Source: SIG578 sp036311245 (GTDB lineage: Bacteria > Bacillota > Clostridia > Oscillospirales > Ruminococcaceae). Taken from it: a stretch of 28,381 nucleotides of DNA. The stretch lies in NCBI GenBank assembly GCA_036311245.1, contig JAXJQH010000089.1, positions 1 through 28,381 on the forward strand, in the 5' to 3' direction. Position 1 is the stretch's first letter. Every line of letters begins with the position of its first letter. The notes under the pieces are model-generated. The model worked only from the letters and a program-made list of their open reading frames with translations, did no database searches and was not told the origin of the DNA. A program made the translations under genes and the position numbers. Below, piece after piece: positions 6,861 to 13,576 of this stretch.

Positions 6861-7235
6861 ATGGCATCAGAGAAAATTCTGGCAATGATCGAAGAGGTCA
6901 AAGCCCTTACCGTTCTTGAGCTCAATGAGCTCGTAAAAGCACTCGAAGAGGAGTTCGGCGTTTCCGCAGCAGCTGCTGTTGTTGCTGCTCCTGCTGCAGG
7001 CGGCGAAGCTGCTGCAGCTGAGAAGGATTCCTTTGACGTTGTTCTCGCTGAAATCGGCGACAACAAAATGGCAGTTATCAAGGCTGTTAAAGAGATCACC
7101 GGTCTTGGACTTAAAGAGTCCAAAGAGCTCGTTGAGTCCGCTCCTAAAGCTCTCAAAGAGGGCGCTGCTAAGGCAGAGGCTGAGGAAATCAAAACCAAGC
7201 TCGAAGAGGCTGGCGCAAAGGTTGAACTCAAATAA
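6861..7235 (+). CDS. rplL: Ribosomal protein L7/L12
   Basis: A 124-residue L7/L12. The N-terminal dimerisation domain (about 1-33) is followed by an Ala/Gly-rich hinge (about 36-55) and the C-terminal factor-binding domain with GLGLKESKELVE. The true start is the ATG at 6861, preceded by GGAGG; the open frame extends upstream to 6780 but the extra basic residues are not part of the family. In most Firmicutes rpoB follows rplL; here a strong terminator follows and the locus changes content. Confidence 0.97.
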   Translation: MASEKILAMIEEVKALTVLELNELVKALEEEFGVSAAAAVVAAPAAGGEAAAAEKDSFDVVLAEIGDNKMAVIKAVKEITGLGLKESKELVESAPKALKEGAAKAEAEEIKTKLEEAGAKVELK

Positions 7236-7250
7236 GTTTGGCTTAAACAC

Positions 7251-7286
7251 AAAAAGAGCACAGAGATTTCTCTGTGCTCTTTTTTT
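7251..7286. terminator. Bidirectional terminator after rplL
   Basis: A near-perfect stem of about 15 bp (AAAAAGAGCACAGAG with CTCTGTGCTCTTTTT) sits around a four-base loop, and the T-run extends to 7286. A-runs on the left let it also stop minus-strand transcription from the hypothetical gene at 7442-8044. Confidence 0.95.
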
Positions 7287-7290
7287 GAGC

Positions 7291-7426
7291 CTCCCTCTGA
7301 CGAGGTAGGTGGATTTTTGCAAAGCAAAAAGATGGAGGGAGAGAAAAAGCGATGTAATACTACCCCTCAGTCGCTATTGCTGCCAGCTCCCCTGACAAGG
7401 GGAGTCTCCAAAACAGCAAGCTGTTT
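7291..7426. repeat. Composite palindromic intergenic repeat
   Basis: Several hairpins lie in series without any gene. An outer pair CTCCCTC (7291-7297) / GAGGGAG (7335-7341) encloses an inner TTTTTGC (7314-7320) / GCAAAAA (7324-7330). A second unit is CTCCCC (7387-7392) / GGGGAG (7399-7404). A third small one is AAACAG (7411-7416) / CTGTTT (7421-7426). The CTCTGACGAGG core and the 'ctcagtcgct...gctcccctgacaagggga' type are, from memory, dispersed REP-like elements in Ruminococcaceae genomes. They may also act as 3'-end stabilisers. Confidence 0.65.
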
Positions 7427-7441
7427 ACGGTCTTTTTTTAT

Positions 7442-8044
7442 TTATTCCTCGATGGTGAGGCTGTAAATGTTGTTTCTGCCCTCACAAGCAGTAAAGCCGA
7501 TGTGAAATTCTTCAGAAATCATAGGGTCTCCGCAGATAAATTCGTTTCCGTTAACGTTTATGTGCAGGAATTTGCCCTTTACCTCGCAGGTAAGCTCTAT
7601 CATTTCGCCGCCTTCAAGAGAAAATTGGGCGTTTCCTGTTTTGAGAACCTTTATGGGTCGGGAGGCGTTCTCGGGGAACGGAATAATGTGCCAGACATTA
7701 CATCCGCGCACGTATGCAACAACCTCAAAGTGTAAGCCGTACTCCTTAACGCCATCGGGTCTCTCGGAAAGATCATTACAAAGCACCAACAGGGGAGCGC
7801 CGAACTTCTCAAATGAGCATTTTAATGTAAACTTAACTCCGTCCTTGTACTTTTTGCGGCTGACAAGGCTTATGTAGTCATAATCGTGGACATTGCCTTT
7901 AACCGATGTGTCGCCCATATCGTAGTTTCCGATAAAATCATCATAAAGGCGGAACTTGGGGCATTCTTTCTGAGCTGCTGAAAGAGCGTACTCAAAATCT
8001 TCGCTGATTCCCTCTGCTCTGTTGAAATTGTAAACTGTTTTCAT
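7442..8044 (-). CDS. Hypothetical protein, possible concanavalin-like beta-sandwich
   Basis: This 200-residue protein has no signal peptide and no membrane segment. The alternating hydrophobic/polar pattern, the 'GVKFTLKCSFEKFGAPLLVL' and 'GKFLHINVNGNEF' strands and the C-terminal FHIGFTACEGRNNIYSLTIEE recall DUF1080/LamG-like concanavalin-fold domains that bind or cleave carbohydrates. This is fold-level inference; no catalytic residues could be assigned. AAGGAG lies about 9 nt before the ATG at 8044. It follows, by 22 bp on the minus strand, the stop codon of a deleted endonuclease/exonuclease/phosphatase gene, so the two probably formed one operon from the promoter at 8253-8281. The reading frame itself is intact. 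Confidence 0.75.
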   Translation of the reverse strand: MKTVYNFNRAEGISEDFEYALSAAQKECPKFRLYDDFIGNYDMGDTSVKGNVHDYDYISLVSRKKYKDGVKFTLKCSFEKFGAPLLVLCNDLSERPDGVKEYGLHFEVVAYVRGCNVWHIIPFPENASRPIKVLKTGNAQFSLEGGEMIELTCEVKGKFLHINVNGNEFICGDPMISEEFHIGFTACEGRNNIYSLTIEE

Positions 8045-8066
8045 TTTGTGTGTCTCCTTTGGGGAT

Positions 8067-8224
8067 TTATTTAAGTGTTAGTTTAACCATAACGGGATAG
8101 TGGTCGGAAATGGGGTGTCCGTCACTTGCCTTGTCGCGAATAATCTCATAAGACTCGGCATCAAATTTTCCCTTTTGCCCCAGCATCAGATATTACTTGT
8201 CATAACACTGATTTGTCTGTTCAT
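8067..8224 (-). pseudogene. Internally deleted endonuclease/exonuclease/phosphatase-family gene
   Basis: On the minus strand a good ribosome binding site (GGAGGTG, 8240-8234) and an ATG at 8224 start MNRQISVMTSNI, the usual N-terminus of this family (MTSNIWGDY... in intact members), but a stop follows at once (8188-8186). A different frame, open from about 8192 to the stop at 8067, reads LGQKGKFDAESYEIIRDKAS and ends with DGHPISDHYPVMVKLTLK, whose SDHYPV is the C-terminal catalytic Asp-His signature. So about 12 N-terminal and 40 C-terminal residues remain of a protein of roughly 250. A single internal deletion of about 600 bp with a frameshift explains this. The family hydrolyses phosphodiesters or phosphates in diverse substrates. 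Confidence 0.8.
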
Positions 8225-8245
8225 AGAGATGGCACCTCCACGCGT

Positions 8246-8281
8246 TTGCTTTATTATACCATAGAAGGTATAATAAAGCAA
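8246..8281. promoter_or_regulatory. Perfect 15-bp inverted repeat forming two face-to-face promoters
   Basis: TTGCTTTATTATACC (8246-8260), ATAGAA, GGTATAATAAAGCAA (8267-8281). Because the repeat is perfect, both strands read TTGCTT, a 17-bp spacer and TATAAT: plus -10 at 8269-8274, minus -10 at 8258-8253. The minus promoter fits the decayed gene starting at 8224. The plus one points into the S10 leader. It could also act as an operator or an RNA hairpin. Confidence 0.7.
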
Positions 8282-8330
8282 GGAAAAATCCCATATATAG
8301 AGCGAAAAAAGTTTTGTTTTTTTTGCATGA

Positions 8331-8388
8331 AAATTTTTTTAAAAAATTTAAAAAAACACTTGATTTTTAATATGTTTTCATATATAAT
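8331..8388 (+). promoter_or_regulatory. S10 operon promoter with A/T-tract upstream element
   Basis: TTGATT (8360-8365), a 17-bp spacer and TATAAT (8383-8388). Directly upstream, 8331-8357 is almost pure A/T tracts, as expected for an UP element that raises ribosomal promoter strength. Transcription would begin near 8395. Confidence 0.85.
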
Positions 8389-8394
8389 AATTTG

Positions 8395-8745
8395 GCGAGA
8401 CTGCACAAGATATGCGTTGAAGCGGGAGGTTGCTGCCGGTATGGCAGGTAATTTCCGCCGAGTATGTCCGATTTTAAACCGGGCGACATCAATACCGACA
8501 CAGGTTCTGTGAAATGCTGAAAGGCCGTATTATGCCTAATTATGTCATAATGCGCCCGTAAGCCTTGGTAAAAATGTTGTTCTGTCCGGAAAACTTGGGG
8601 TTGCAAGTTTTTCGGTTTTTCATTGCCCAAAAGCGAAACACACGGGGGCGTGGAAAAGCAAAACAGCGTATTTACAGACAAAACGAACCTAAACCCACGG
8701 AAAATTGATAACCGTTGCCCCGAAAACTAAAGGGAGGCGATTTAA
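8395..8745 (+). ncRNA. Long structured 5' leader of the S10 operon
   Basis: About 350 nt without a credible gene separate the promoter from rpsJ. A long stem 8422-8437/8443-8458 has G-U wobbles and a small internal loop. There is a 5-bp stem CACAG/CTGTG (8499-8511), a possible long-range helix GGGCG (8481-8485)/CGCCC (8553-8557), and a terminator-like hairpin at 8586-8620. The arrangement resembles a ribosomal-protein leader controlled by attenuation; L4 is the regulator of the S10 operon in E. coli, but the effector here is unknown. Confidence 0.6.
8586..8620 (+). terminator. Terminator-like attenuator in the S10 leader
   Basis: A 12-bp stem (8586-8597 with 8604-8615, one G-U pair) around a 6-nt loop is followed directly by TTTTT (8616-8620). 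It lies about 190 nt downstream of the promoter and 125 nt upstream of rpsJ, so read-through must be allowed for the whole ribosomal operon to be made. Confidence 0.7.
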
Positions 8746-9057
8746 GTGGCAGTTACTCAGAAAATCAGAATCAGACTCAAGGGCTATGATCATCAGCTCG
8801 TAGATCAGTCGGCAGAGAAGATCGTTGAGACAGCAAGAAAAGCTGGCGCAAAGGTTTCCGGACCGATTCCTCTTCCTACTGAGAAAGAGATCGTAACCAT
8901 TCTCCGCGCTGTTCATAAATATAAAGACAGCCGTGAGCAGTTTGAGATGAGAACACACAAGAGACTTATCGATGTTGTCCGCCCGTCTAACGACGTGGTT
9001 GACGCACTGACCAAGCTCCAGCTACCTGCCGGTGTGGACATCGAAATTAAATACTAA
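8746..9057 (+). CDS. rpsJ: Ribosomal protein S10 (NusE)
   Basis: A full-length 103-residue S10 (QKIRIRLKGYDHQLVDQSAEKIVETA; EQFEMRTHKRLIDV). It belongs to the 30S head and also serves as NusE in antitermination, contacting the NusG encoded at 4222. The start is a GTG, preceded by AGGGAGGCG. It is the first gene of the S10 cluster, here preceded by a 350-nt leader rather than by tuf as in many bacteria. Confidence 0.98.
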   Translation: MAVTQKIRIRLKGYDHQLVDQSAEKIVETARKAGAKVSGPIPLPTEKEIVTILRAVHKYKDSREQFEMRTHKRLIDVVRPSNDVVDALTKLQLPAGVDIEIKY

Positions 9058-9123
9058 GTTTCGATGAGCAGGTCATGTTGGCTCAAAAGAGTCAACCAAT
9101 AACCAATTTTGGAGGTAGAAAAA

Positions 9124-9756
9124 ATGCAGAAAGCGATTATCGGCAAAAAGGTCGGTATGACACAGCTCTTTGATGAAAAGGGCAAGGTAGTTCCTGTTAC
9201 TGTTGTAGAAGCAGGCCCCTGTGTCGTCGTCATGAAAAAGACAATCGAAAACGACGGTTATGAAGCCGTGCAGTTCGGTTTTGGCGATGCCAAGGAAAAG
9301 AATGTCAACCGTCCCAGAAAAGGACACTTTGCAAAAGCAAATGTCGCAAACAAGAAAACACTCAGAGAATTCCGTTTTGAAAACTGTGAGGCTGTAAACG
9401 TAGGTGACATCATTAAGGCTGACACCTTTGTTATCGGCGATAAGGTTGACGTAGTCGGAACCAGCAAGGGTAAAGGCTATGCAGGCGTTATCAAGAGACA
9501 CGGTTTTGCAAGACTTAAGGAAACTCACGGTACAGGCCCTGTTCACCGCCACGCCGGTTCTAACGGTGCTTGCTCCGATCCTTCAAGAGTTATGAAGGGC
9601 AAGAAGCTCCCCGGCCACATGGGCGCAAACAGAGTTACTGTCCAGAATCTTGAAGTTGTTAAAGTAGATGTTGAAAACAATCTCATCGCGCTGAAGGGTG
9701 CTATCCCCGGTCCCAAGAATGGAATCGTTTGCATCTCCGACAGCGTTAAGGCGTAA
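9124..9756 (+). CDS. rplC: Ribosomal protein L3
   Basis: A 210-residue L3, beginning MQKAIIGKKVGMTQLFDEKG. The central loop near the peptidyl transferase centre is visible (GKGYAGVIKRHGF; HAGSNGACSDPSR; KGKKLPGHMGANRVTVQNLEV). The ATG at 9124 is chosen because GGAGGT lies 7 nt before it; the frame also contains an upstream TTG at 9109 that overlaps this site. The gap to rpsJ is 66 nt. Confidence 0.97.
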   Translation: MQKAIIGKKVGMTQLFDEKGKVVPVTVVEAGPCVVVMKKTIENDGYEAVQFGFGDAKEKNVNRPRKGHFAKANVANKKTLREFRFENCEAVNVGDIIKADTFVIGDKVDVVGTSKGKGYAGVIKRHGFARLKETHGTGPVHRHAGSNGACSDPSRVMKGKKLPGHMGANRVTVQNLEVVKVDVENNLIALKGAIPGPKNGIVCISDSVKA

Positions 9757-9773
9757 GGGAAGGAGGAAGCACA

Positions 9774-10400
9774 ATGCCACAGGTTAAAGTTTTTGATATG
9801 GCAGGCAACGAGGTTTCCAAAATGAGACTGTCCAAAACTGTGTTCGGCATCGAGCCCAACACCGCAGTAATGCACGAAGCAGTTGTAAATTACCTCGCCA
9901 ACCAGAGACAGGGCACACAGTCCACCCTCACCAGAACTGAGGTCGCAGGCGGCGGACGCAAGCCTTGGAGACAGAAGGGTACAGGCCACGCACGTCAGGG
10001 CTCTATCCGCGCTCCCCAGTGGAGACACGGCGGTATCGCTCTCGGCCCCAAGCCCCGCGATTACAGATACTCTCTCAACAAAAAGGTCAGAAAGCTCGCA
10101 CTTCTTTCTGCTCTTTCCAGCAAGGTGCTTGATAAAGACCTTATAGTTGTTGACAAGATTTCCTTCGAGGAAATCAAAACCAAGAAGATGGTTGAAATGC
10201 TGAAGGCTCTCGGAGCAGATAAAAAGGCTCTCATCGTTATGCCCGCTGTTGATAACGCTGTTATTAAGAGCGCAGCTAACATCCCCGGAGTTACCACTGC
10301 TCTTTACAACACCATCAGCACCTATGACATCTTAAATCACGACAAGCTCATCCTTGCTAAGGATGCAGCTCTCAAAATCGAGGAGGTGTATGATAAATGA
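9774..10400 (+). CDS. rplD: Ribosomal protein L4
   Basis: A 208-residue L4/L1e. The exit-tunnel loop is recognisable (GGGRKPWRQKGTGHARQGSI, then APQWRHGGIALGPKPRDY). In E. coli L4 represses its own operon by binding the S10 leader, which makes it the first candidate regulator for the leader at 8395-8745. It starts 17 nt after rplC behind GGAGGAAG and overlaps rplW by 4 bp. Confidence 0.98.
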   Translation: MPQVKVFDMAGNEVSKMRLSKTVFGIEPNTAVMHEAVVNYLANQRQGTQSTLTRTEVAGGGRKPWRQKGTGHARQGSIRAPQWRHGGIALGPKPRDYRYSLNKKVRKLALLSALSSKVLDKDLIVVDKISFEEIKTKKMVEMLKALGADKKALIVMPAVDNAVIKSAANIPGVTTALYNTISTYDILNHDKLILAKDAALKIEEVYDK

Positions 10401-10693
10401 AAACAGCCCGCGACATCATTTTAAAGCCTATCATCACTGAAGCTTCGGTTTCGGGTCTGGCTTCCAAAAAATACACCTTTGCTGTTGCAACAGACGCTAC
10501 CAAGATTGACGTTAAGAGAGCTTGCGAGGAAATCTTCCCCGGAGTTACCGTTAAAAAGGTCAGCATTATGAATTGCAAGGGCAAACTCAAGAGAATGGGC
10601 AGAAACGAAGGCTATCGTCCTGACTGGAAAAAGGCTATTGTTACTGTTACCGAGAATTCCAAGTCCATCGAGTTCTTCGATAACCTCGCCTAA
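10397..10693 (+). CDS. rplW: Ribosomal protein L23
   Basis: A 98-residue L23 located at the tunnel exit, where trigger factor and SRP dock. The typical features are ILKPIITEAS at the start, KYTFAVATDATKIDVKRACEEIF, and KRMGRNEGYRPDWKKAIVT. The start ATG overlaps the rplD stop (ATGA), indicating translational coupling; GGAGG lies within the end of rplD. Confidence 0.98.
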   Translation: MKTARDIILKPIITEASVSGLASKKYTFAVATDATKIDVKRACEEIFPGVTVKKVSIMNCKGKLKRMGRNEGYRPDWKKAIVTVTENSKSIEFFDNLA

Positions 10694-10768
10694 TTCCAAA
10701 CAATCAAAAAACGGCAGTTTATGGGCCATTGCCTAAGCCCGCAAAGCCGAACAGGAGAGTGAAATAAA

Positions 10769-11602
10769 ATGGCAATTAAGAGCTATAAGCCTACTACTCC
10801 CGCCAGACGTCAGATGACAGTCACCGATTTCAGCCAGCTTTCCAAGAAAGGTCCTGAAAAATCCCTGATTGCTAAAACTGACAAGGTAAACGGTAGAAAC
10901 AGCTACGGCCGTATTACCGTTAGACATCGCGGCGGAGCAAACAAGAGAAAATTCAGAATTATCGATTTCAAGAGAGACAAGGCAGGAATTCCTGCAACCG
11001 TTCTTTCCCTTGAATACGATCCTAACCGCAGCGCACACATTGCGCTCCTCGAATATGAGGACAAAGAGAGAAGATACATTCTGGCTCCCGTAGGCCTTAA
11101 AGTCGGTGACACCGTTGTTTCCGGCCCTGAGGCAGACATTAAGCCCGGTAATGCTCTTCCCTTAAGCAACATCCCCGTTGGTACCTTCATTCACAATATT
11201 GAGCTTTATCCCGGTAAGGGCGCTCAGCTTGCAAGAAGCGCCGGTATTATGGCACAGCTGATGGCAAAAGAGGGTGTTTATGCACTCATCCGTCTGCCCT
11301 CAGGCGAGCTGAGAAATGTTCCTGTTGAAGGAATGGCAACTATCGGACAGGTCGGCAATATCGACCACGAGAATGTCAGCATCGGTAAAGCCGGCAGAAA
11401 ACGCCATATGGGTTGGCGCCCGACCGTCAGAGGTTCTGTTATGAACCCATGTGACCACCCCCACGGTGGTGGTGAGGGTAAATCCCCCATCGGCAGACCC
11501 GGTCCTGTTACTCCTTGGGGCAAGCCTGCTCTCGGATACAAGACCAGAGCTAAGCACAAGAGCTCCGATAAGCTCATCGTAAAACGCCGCAACGGCAAGT
11601 AA
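10769..11602 (+). CDS. rplB: Ribosomal protein L2
   Basis: A 277-residue L2, one of the most conserved proteins of the peptidyl transferase region. The GRITVRHRGGANKRKFR N-terminal RNA-binding part and the C-terminal HPHGGGEGKSPIGRPGPVTP block, with the key histidine, are intact. The ATG follows AGGAGAG. A 75-nt gap separates it from rplW and holds no clear promoter. Confidence 0.98.
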   Translation: MAIKSYKPTTPARRQMTVTDFSQLSKKGPEKSLIAKTDKVNGRNSYGRITVRHRGGANKRKFRIIDFKRDKAGIPATVLSLEYDPNRSAHIALLEYEDKERRYILAPVGLKVGDTVVSGPEADIKPGNALPLSNIPVGTFIHNIELYPGKGAQLARSAGIMAQLMAKEGVYALIRLPSGELRNVPVEGMATIGQVGNIDHENVSIGKAGRKRHMGWRPTVRGSVMNPCDHPHGGGEGKSPIGRPGPVTPWGKPALGYKTRAKHKSSDKLIVKRRNGK

Positions 11603-11621
11603 GCTGAAAGGAGGCATTTAA

Positions 11622-11900
11622 ATGGGAAGAAGTGTTAAGAAGGGCCCTTACGTACAAGAGGCACTTTATAAAAGAATTGTTGCTATGAACGAAGCAGGTG
11701 AGAAGCGCGTTCTCAAAACTTGGGACAGAGCTTCCACCATTTTCCCCGAATTTGTTGGACACACTATCGCTGTTCATGACGGACGCAAGCATGTCCCCGT
11801 ATATGTCACGGAGGATATGGTCGGTCCCAAGCTTGGCGAGTTCGCTCCCACAAGAACCTTTAAGGGTCATTCGGGAACCAAAACTTCGAACAGTAATTAG
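11622..11900 (+). CDS. rpsS: Ribosomal protein S19
   Basis: A 92-residue S19 with MGRSVKKGPYVQEAL at the start, the core RASTIFPEFVGHTIAVHDGRKHVPV, and GEFAPTRTFKGHSG at the end. It sits in the 30S head and pairs with S13. It follows rplB by 19 nt behind AAAGGAGG. The length is normal. Confidence 0.98.
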   Translation: MGRSVKKGPYVQEALYKRIVAMNEAGEKRVLKTWDRASTIFPEFVGHTIAVHDGRKHVPVYVTEDMVGPKLGEFAPTRTFKGHSGTKTSNSN

Positions 11901-11922
11901 GCCGGAAGGAGGATAATACAAA

Positions 11923-12258
11923 ATGGAAGCAAAAGCTTACCTTAGATATGCTCGCATTTCGCCGAGAAAGGTGCAGATCGTTCTCGATCTTATCAGAAAT
12001 CAGCCCGCTGACAAGGCAATGGCTATTCTGAAACACACACCCAAGGCTGCGTCGGAACTGCTTGTAAAGCTCCTGAAATCGGCCATCGCTAACGCGGAAA
12101 ACAATCATAATATGGACAAAACAAAGCTTTACGTTTCGGAATGCTTTGTTTGCCCCGGACCGATTATGAAGCGCATCAGACCCCGTGCACAGGGCAGAGC
12201 ATTCAGAGTACTCAAAAGATCATCACACATCACCCTCGTTCTGAAGGAGAAAGAATAG
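11923..12258 (+). CDS. rplV: Ribosomal protein L22
   Basis: A 111-residue L22. The start EAKAYLRYARISPRKVQIVLDLIRN is typical. The beta-hairpin reaching into the exit tunnel is represented by GPIMKRIRPRAQGRAFRVLKR, the region where macrolide-resistance changes occur in other species; no such insertion or deletion is evident. The start follows GGAGGATAA. Confidence 0.98.
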   Translation: MEAKAYLRYARISPRKVQIVLDLIRNQPADKAMAILKHTPKAASELLVKLLKSAIANAENNHNMDKTKLYVSECFVCPGPIMKRIRPRAQGRAFRVLKRSSHITLVLKEKE

Positions 12259-12268
12259 GAGGCAAACT

Positions 12269-12934
12269 ATGGGCCAGAAAGTTAATCCCCACGGACTCAG
12301 AGTCGGTGTCATCAAGGATTGGGATTCCCGTTGGTATGCATCTGACGCAACCTTCGGAGACACCCTTGTTGAGGACTACAAACTGAGAAAATATCTCAAA
12401 AAGAGATGCTACGATGCGGGCGTTCCCCGTATCGAGATTGAGAGAGTTGATTCTCTCGTAAGAGTTAACATTTACTGCGCAAAGCCCGGTATCATCATCG
12501 GTAAGGGCGGCGCTGAGATCGAGAAGCTTCGTTTAGACTTAGCTAAGATGCTCGGCAAAAATGTTGACATTAAAGTAACCGAAGTTAAGAATATGGATCT
12601 TAATGCGCAGTTAGTTGCTGAGAGCATCGCTGCTCAGCTCGAAAAGCGTGCTTCTTTCCGCAGAGCTATGAAAATGGCAATCGGAAGAGCTATGAAGCTT
12701 GGCGCAAAGGGAATCAAGGTCAGTGTTTCGGGTAGACTCGGCGGCGCTGAAATCGCTCGTACCGAGCAGTATCACGAGGGAACTATTCCCCTCCAGACCA
12801 TTCGTGCTGACATTGACTACGGTTTTGCTGAGGCTGCCACCACTTACGGCCGCATCGGCGTTAAAGTCTGGGTTTACACCGGAGAGGTTCTTGCTAACGC
12901 AAAGAACACTCGAAAGGAAGGAGGTAGCAAGTAA
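12269..12934 (+). CDS. rpsC: Ribosomal protein S3
   Basis: A 221-residue S3 with the N-terminal GQKVNPHGLRVGVIKDWDSRW, a type II KH domain (IIIGKGGAEIEKL near residue 74) and the C-terminal domain GAEIARTEQYHEGTIPLQTI. It lines the mRNA entry channel of the 30S subunit. It starts 10 nt after rplV. Its stop codon overlaps the start of rplP by one base (TAATG). Confidence 0.98.
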   Translation: MGQKVNPHGLRVGVIKDWDSRWYASDATFGDTLVEDYKLRKYLKKRCYDAGVPRIEIERVDSLVRVNIYCAKPGIIIGKGGAEIEKLRLDLAKMLGKNVDIKVTEVKNMDLNAQLVAESIAAQLEKRASFRRAMKMAIGRAMKLGAKGIKVSVSGRLGGAEIARTEQYHEGTIPLQTIRADIDYGFAEAATTYGRIGVKVWVYTGEVLANAKNTRKEGGSK

Positions 12935-13356
12935 TGCTTCTGCCTAAAAGAGTTAAATACAGAAGAGTTCACAGAGGTCGCATGAAGGGTGCTGCTACCC
13001 GCGGAAACAAAGTGACCTACGGAGATTTCGGTATTCAGGCGCTTGAGCCTGCTTGGATCACCTCCAATCAGATTGAGGCTGCCCGTATCGCCATGACCCG
13101 TTATATCAAAAGAGGCGGTCAGGTTTGGATTAAGATATTCCCTGACAAGCCCATTACCGAGAAGCCTGCTGAAACCCGAATGGGTTCCGGTAAAGGTAGC
13201 CCCGAGTATTGGGTAGCTGTCGTTAAGCCCGGCAGAGTTATGTTTGAAATCGGTGGAGTTGCTGAGGATGTTGCAAGAGAAGCACTTCGTCTTGCTATGC
13301 ACAAGCTCCCCATCAAATGTAAATTCGTTAAAAAGGAACAGGAGGTTGAGGAGTAA
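12934..13356 (+). CDS. rplP: Ribosomal protein L16
   Basis: A 140-residue L16. MLLPKRVKYRRVHRGRMKG and the downstream ITSNQIEAARIAMTRYIKRG are typical, as is RMGSGKGSPEYWVAVVKPG, which approaches the A site. The one-base overlaps with rpsC upstream and rpmC downstream indicate tight translational coupling. GGAGG is embedded in the last codons of rpsC. Confidence 0.98.
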   Translation: MLLPKRVKYRRVHRGRMKGAATRGNKVTYGDFGIQALEPAWITSNQIEAARIAMTRYIKRGGQVWIKIFPDKPITEKPAETRMGSGKGSPEYWVAVVKPGRVMFEIGGVAEDVAREALRLAMHKLPIKCKFVKKEQEVEE

Positions 13357-13556
13357 TGAAAACCGCAGAACTTCGCGATAAAAACGAGCTCGAGCTCAAT
13401 CAGCTCTTAAAGGATCTCAAAGATGAGCTCTTCAATCTTCGTTTCCAGCACGCCATCAATCAGCTTGACAATCCCATGCGGATTCACTCTGTTAAGAAGG
13501 ACATAGCAAGAGTTATGACCATCATCAGAGAAAAACAGCTGAGCGATGCACAGTAA
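13356..13556 (+). CDS. rpmC: Ribosomal protein L29
   Basis: A 66-residue, mostly helical L29 with the family core ELNQLLKDLKDELFNLRFQHAINQLDNP and IHSVKKDIARVMTIIREK. It lies next to L23 at the tunnel exit. The start overlaps the rplP stop by one base, with the ribosome binding site GGAGGTTGAGG inside rplP. Confidence 0.97.
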   Translation: MKTAELRDKNELELNQLLKDLKDELFNLRFQHAINQLDNPMRIHSVKKDIARVMTIIREKQLSDAQ

Positions 13557-13576
13557 GCGGAAGGAGGATATAAACC

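Noticed and set aside
6867..7322. Long minus-strand frames opposite rplL and many other ribosomal genes
   Set aside because: They are mirror frames produced by biased codon use of the highly expressed plus-strand genes; no ribosome binding sites and implausible proteins.
7291..7426. CRISPR-like or riboswitch reading of the repeated hairpins
   Set aside because: No regular repeat-spacer pattern and no ligand-binding core; the units are different palindromes, and the region lies behind a terminator rather than before a gene.
8213..8512. 99-codon plus-strand frame across the S10 promoter region
   Set aside because: It runs through the palindromic promoter, the A/T tracts and the -10 box; it has no family match and is a shadow of regulatory DNA.
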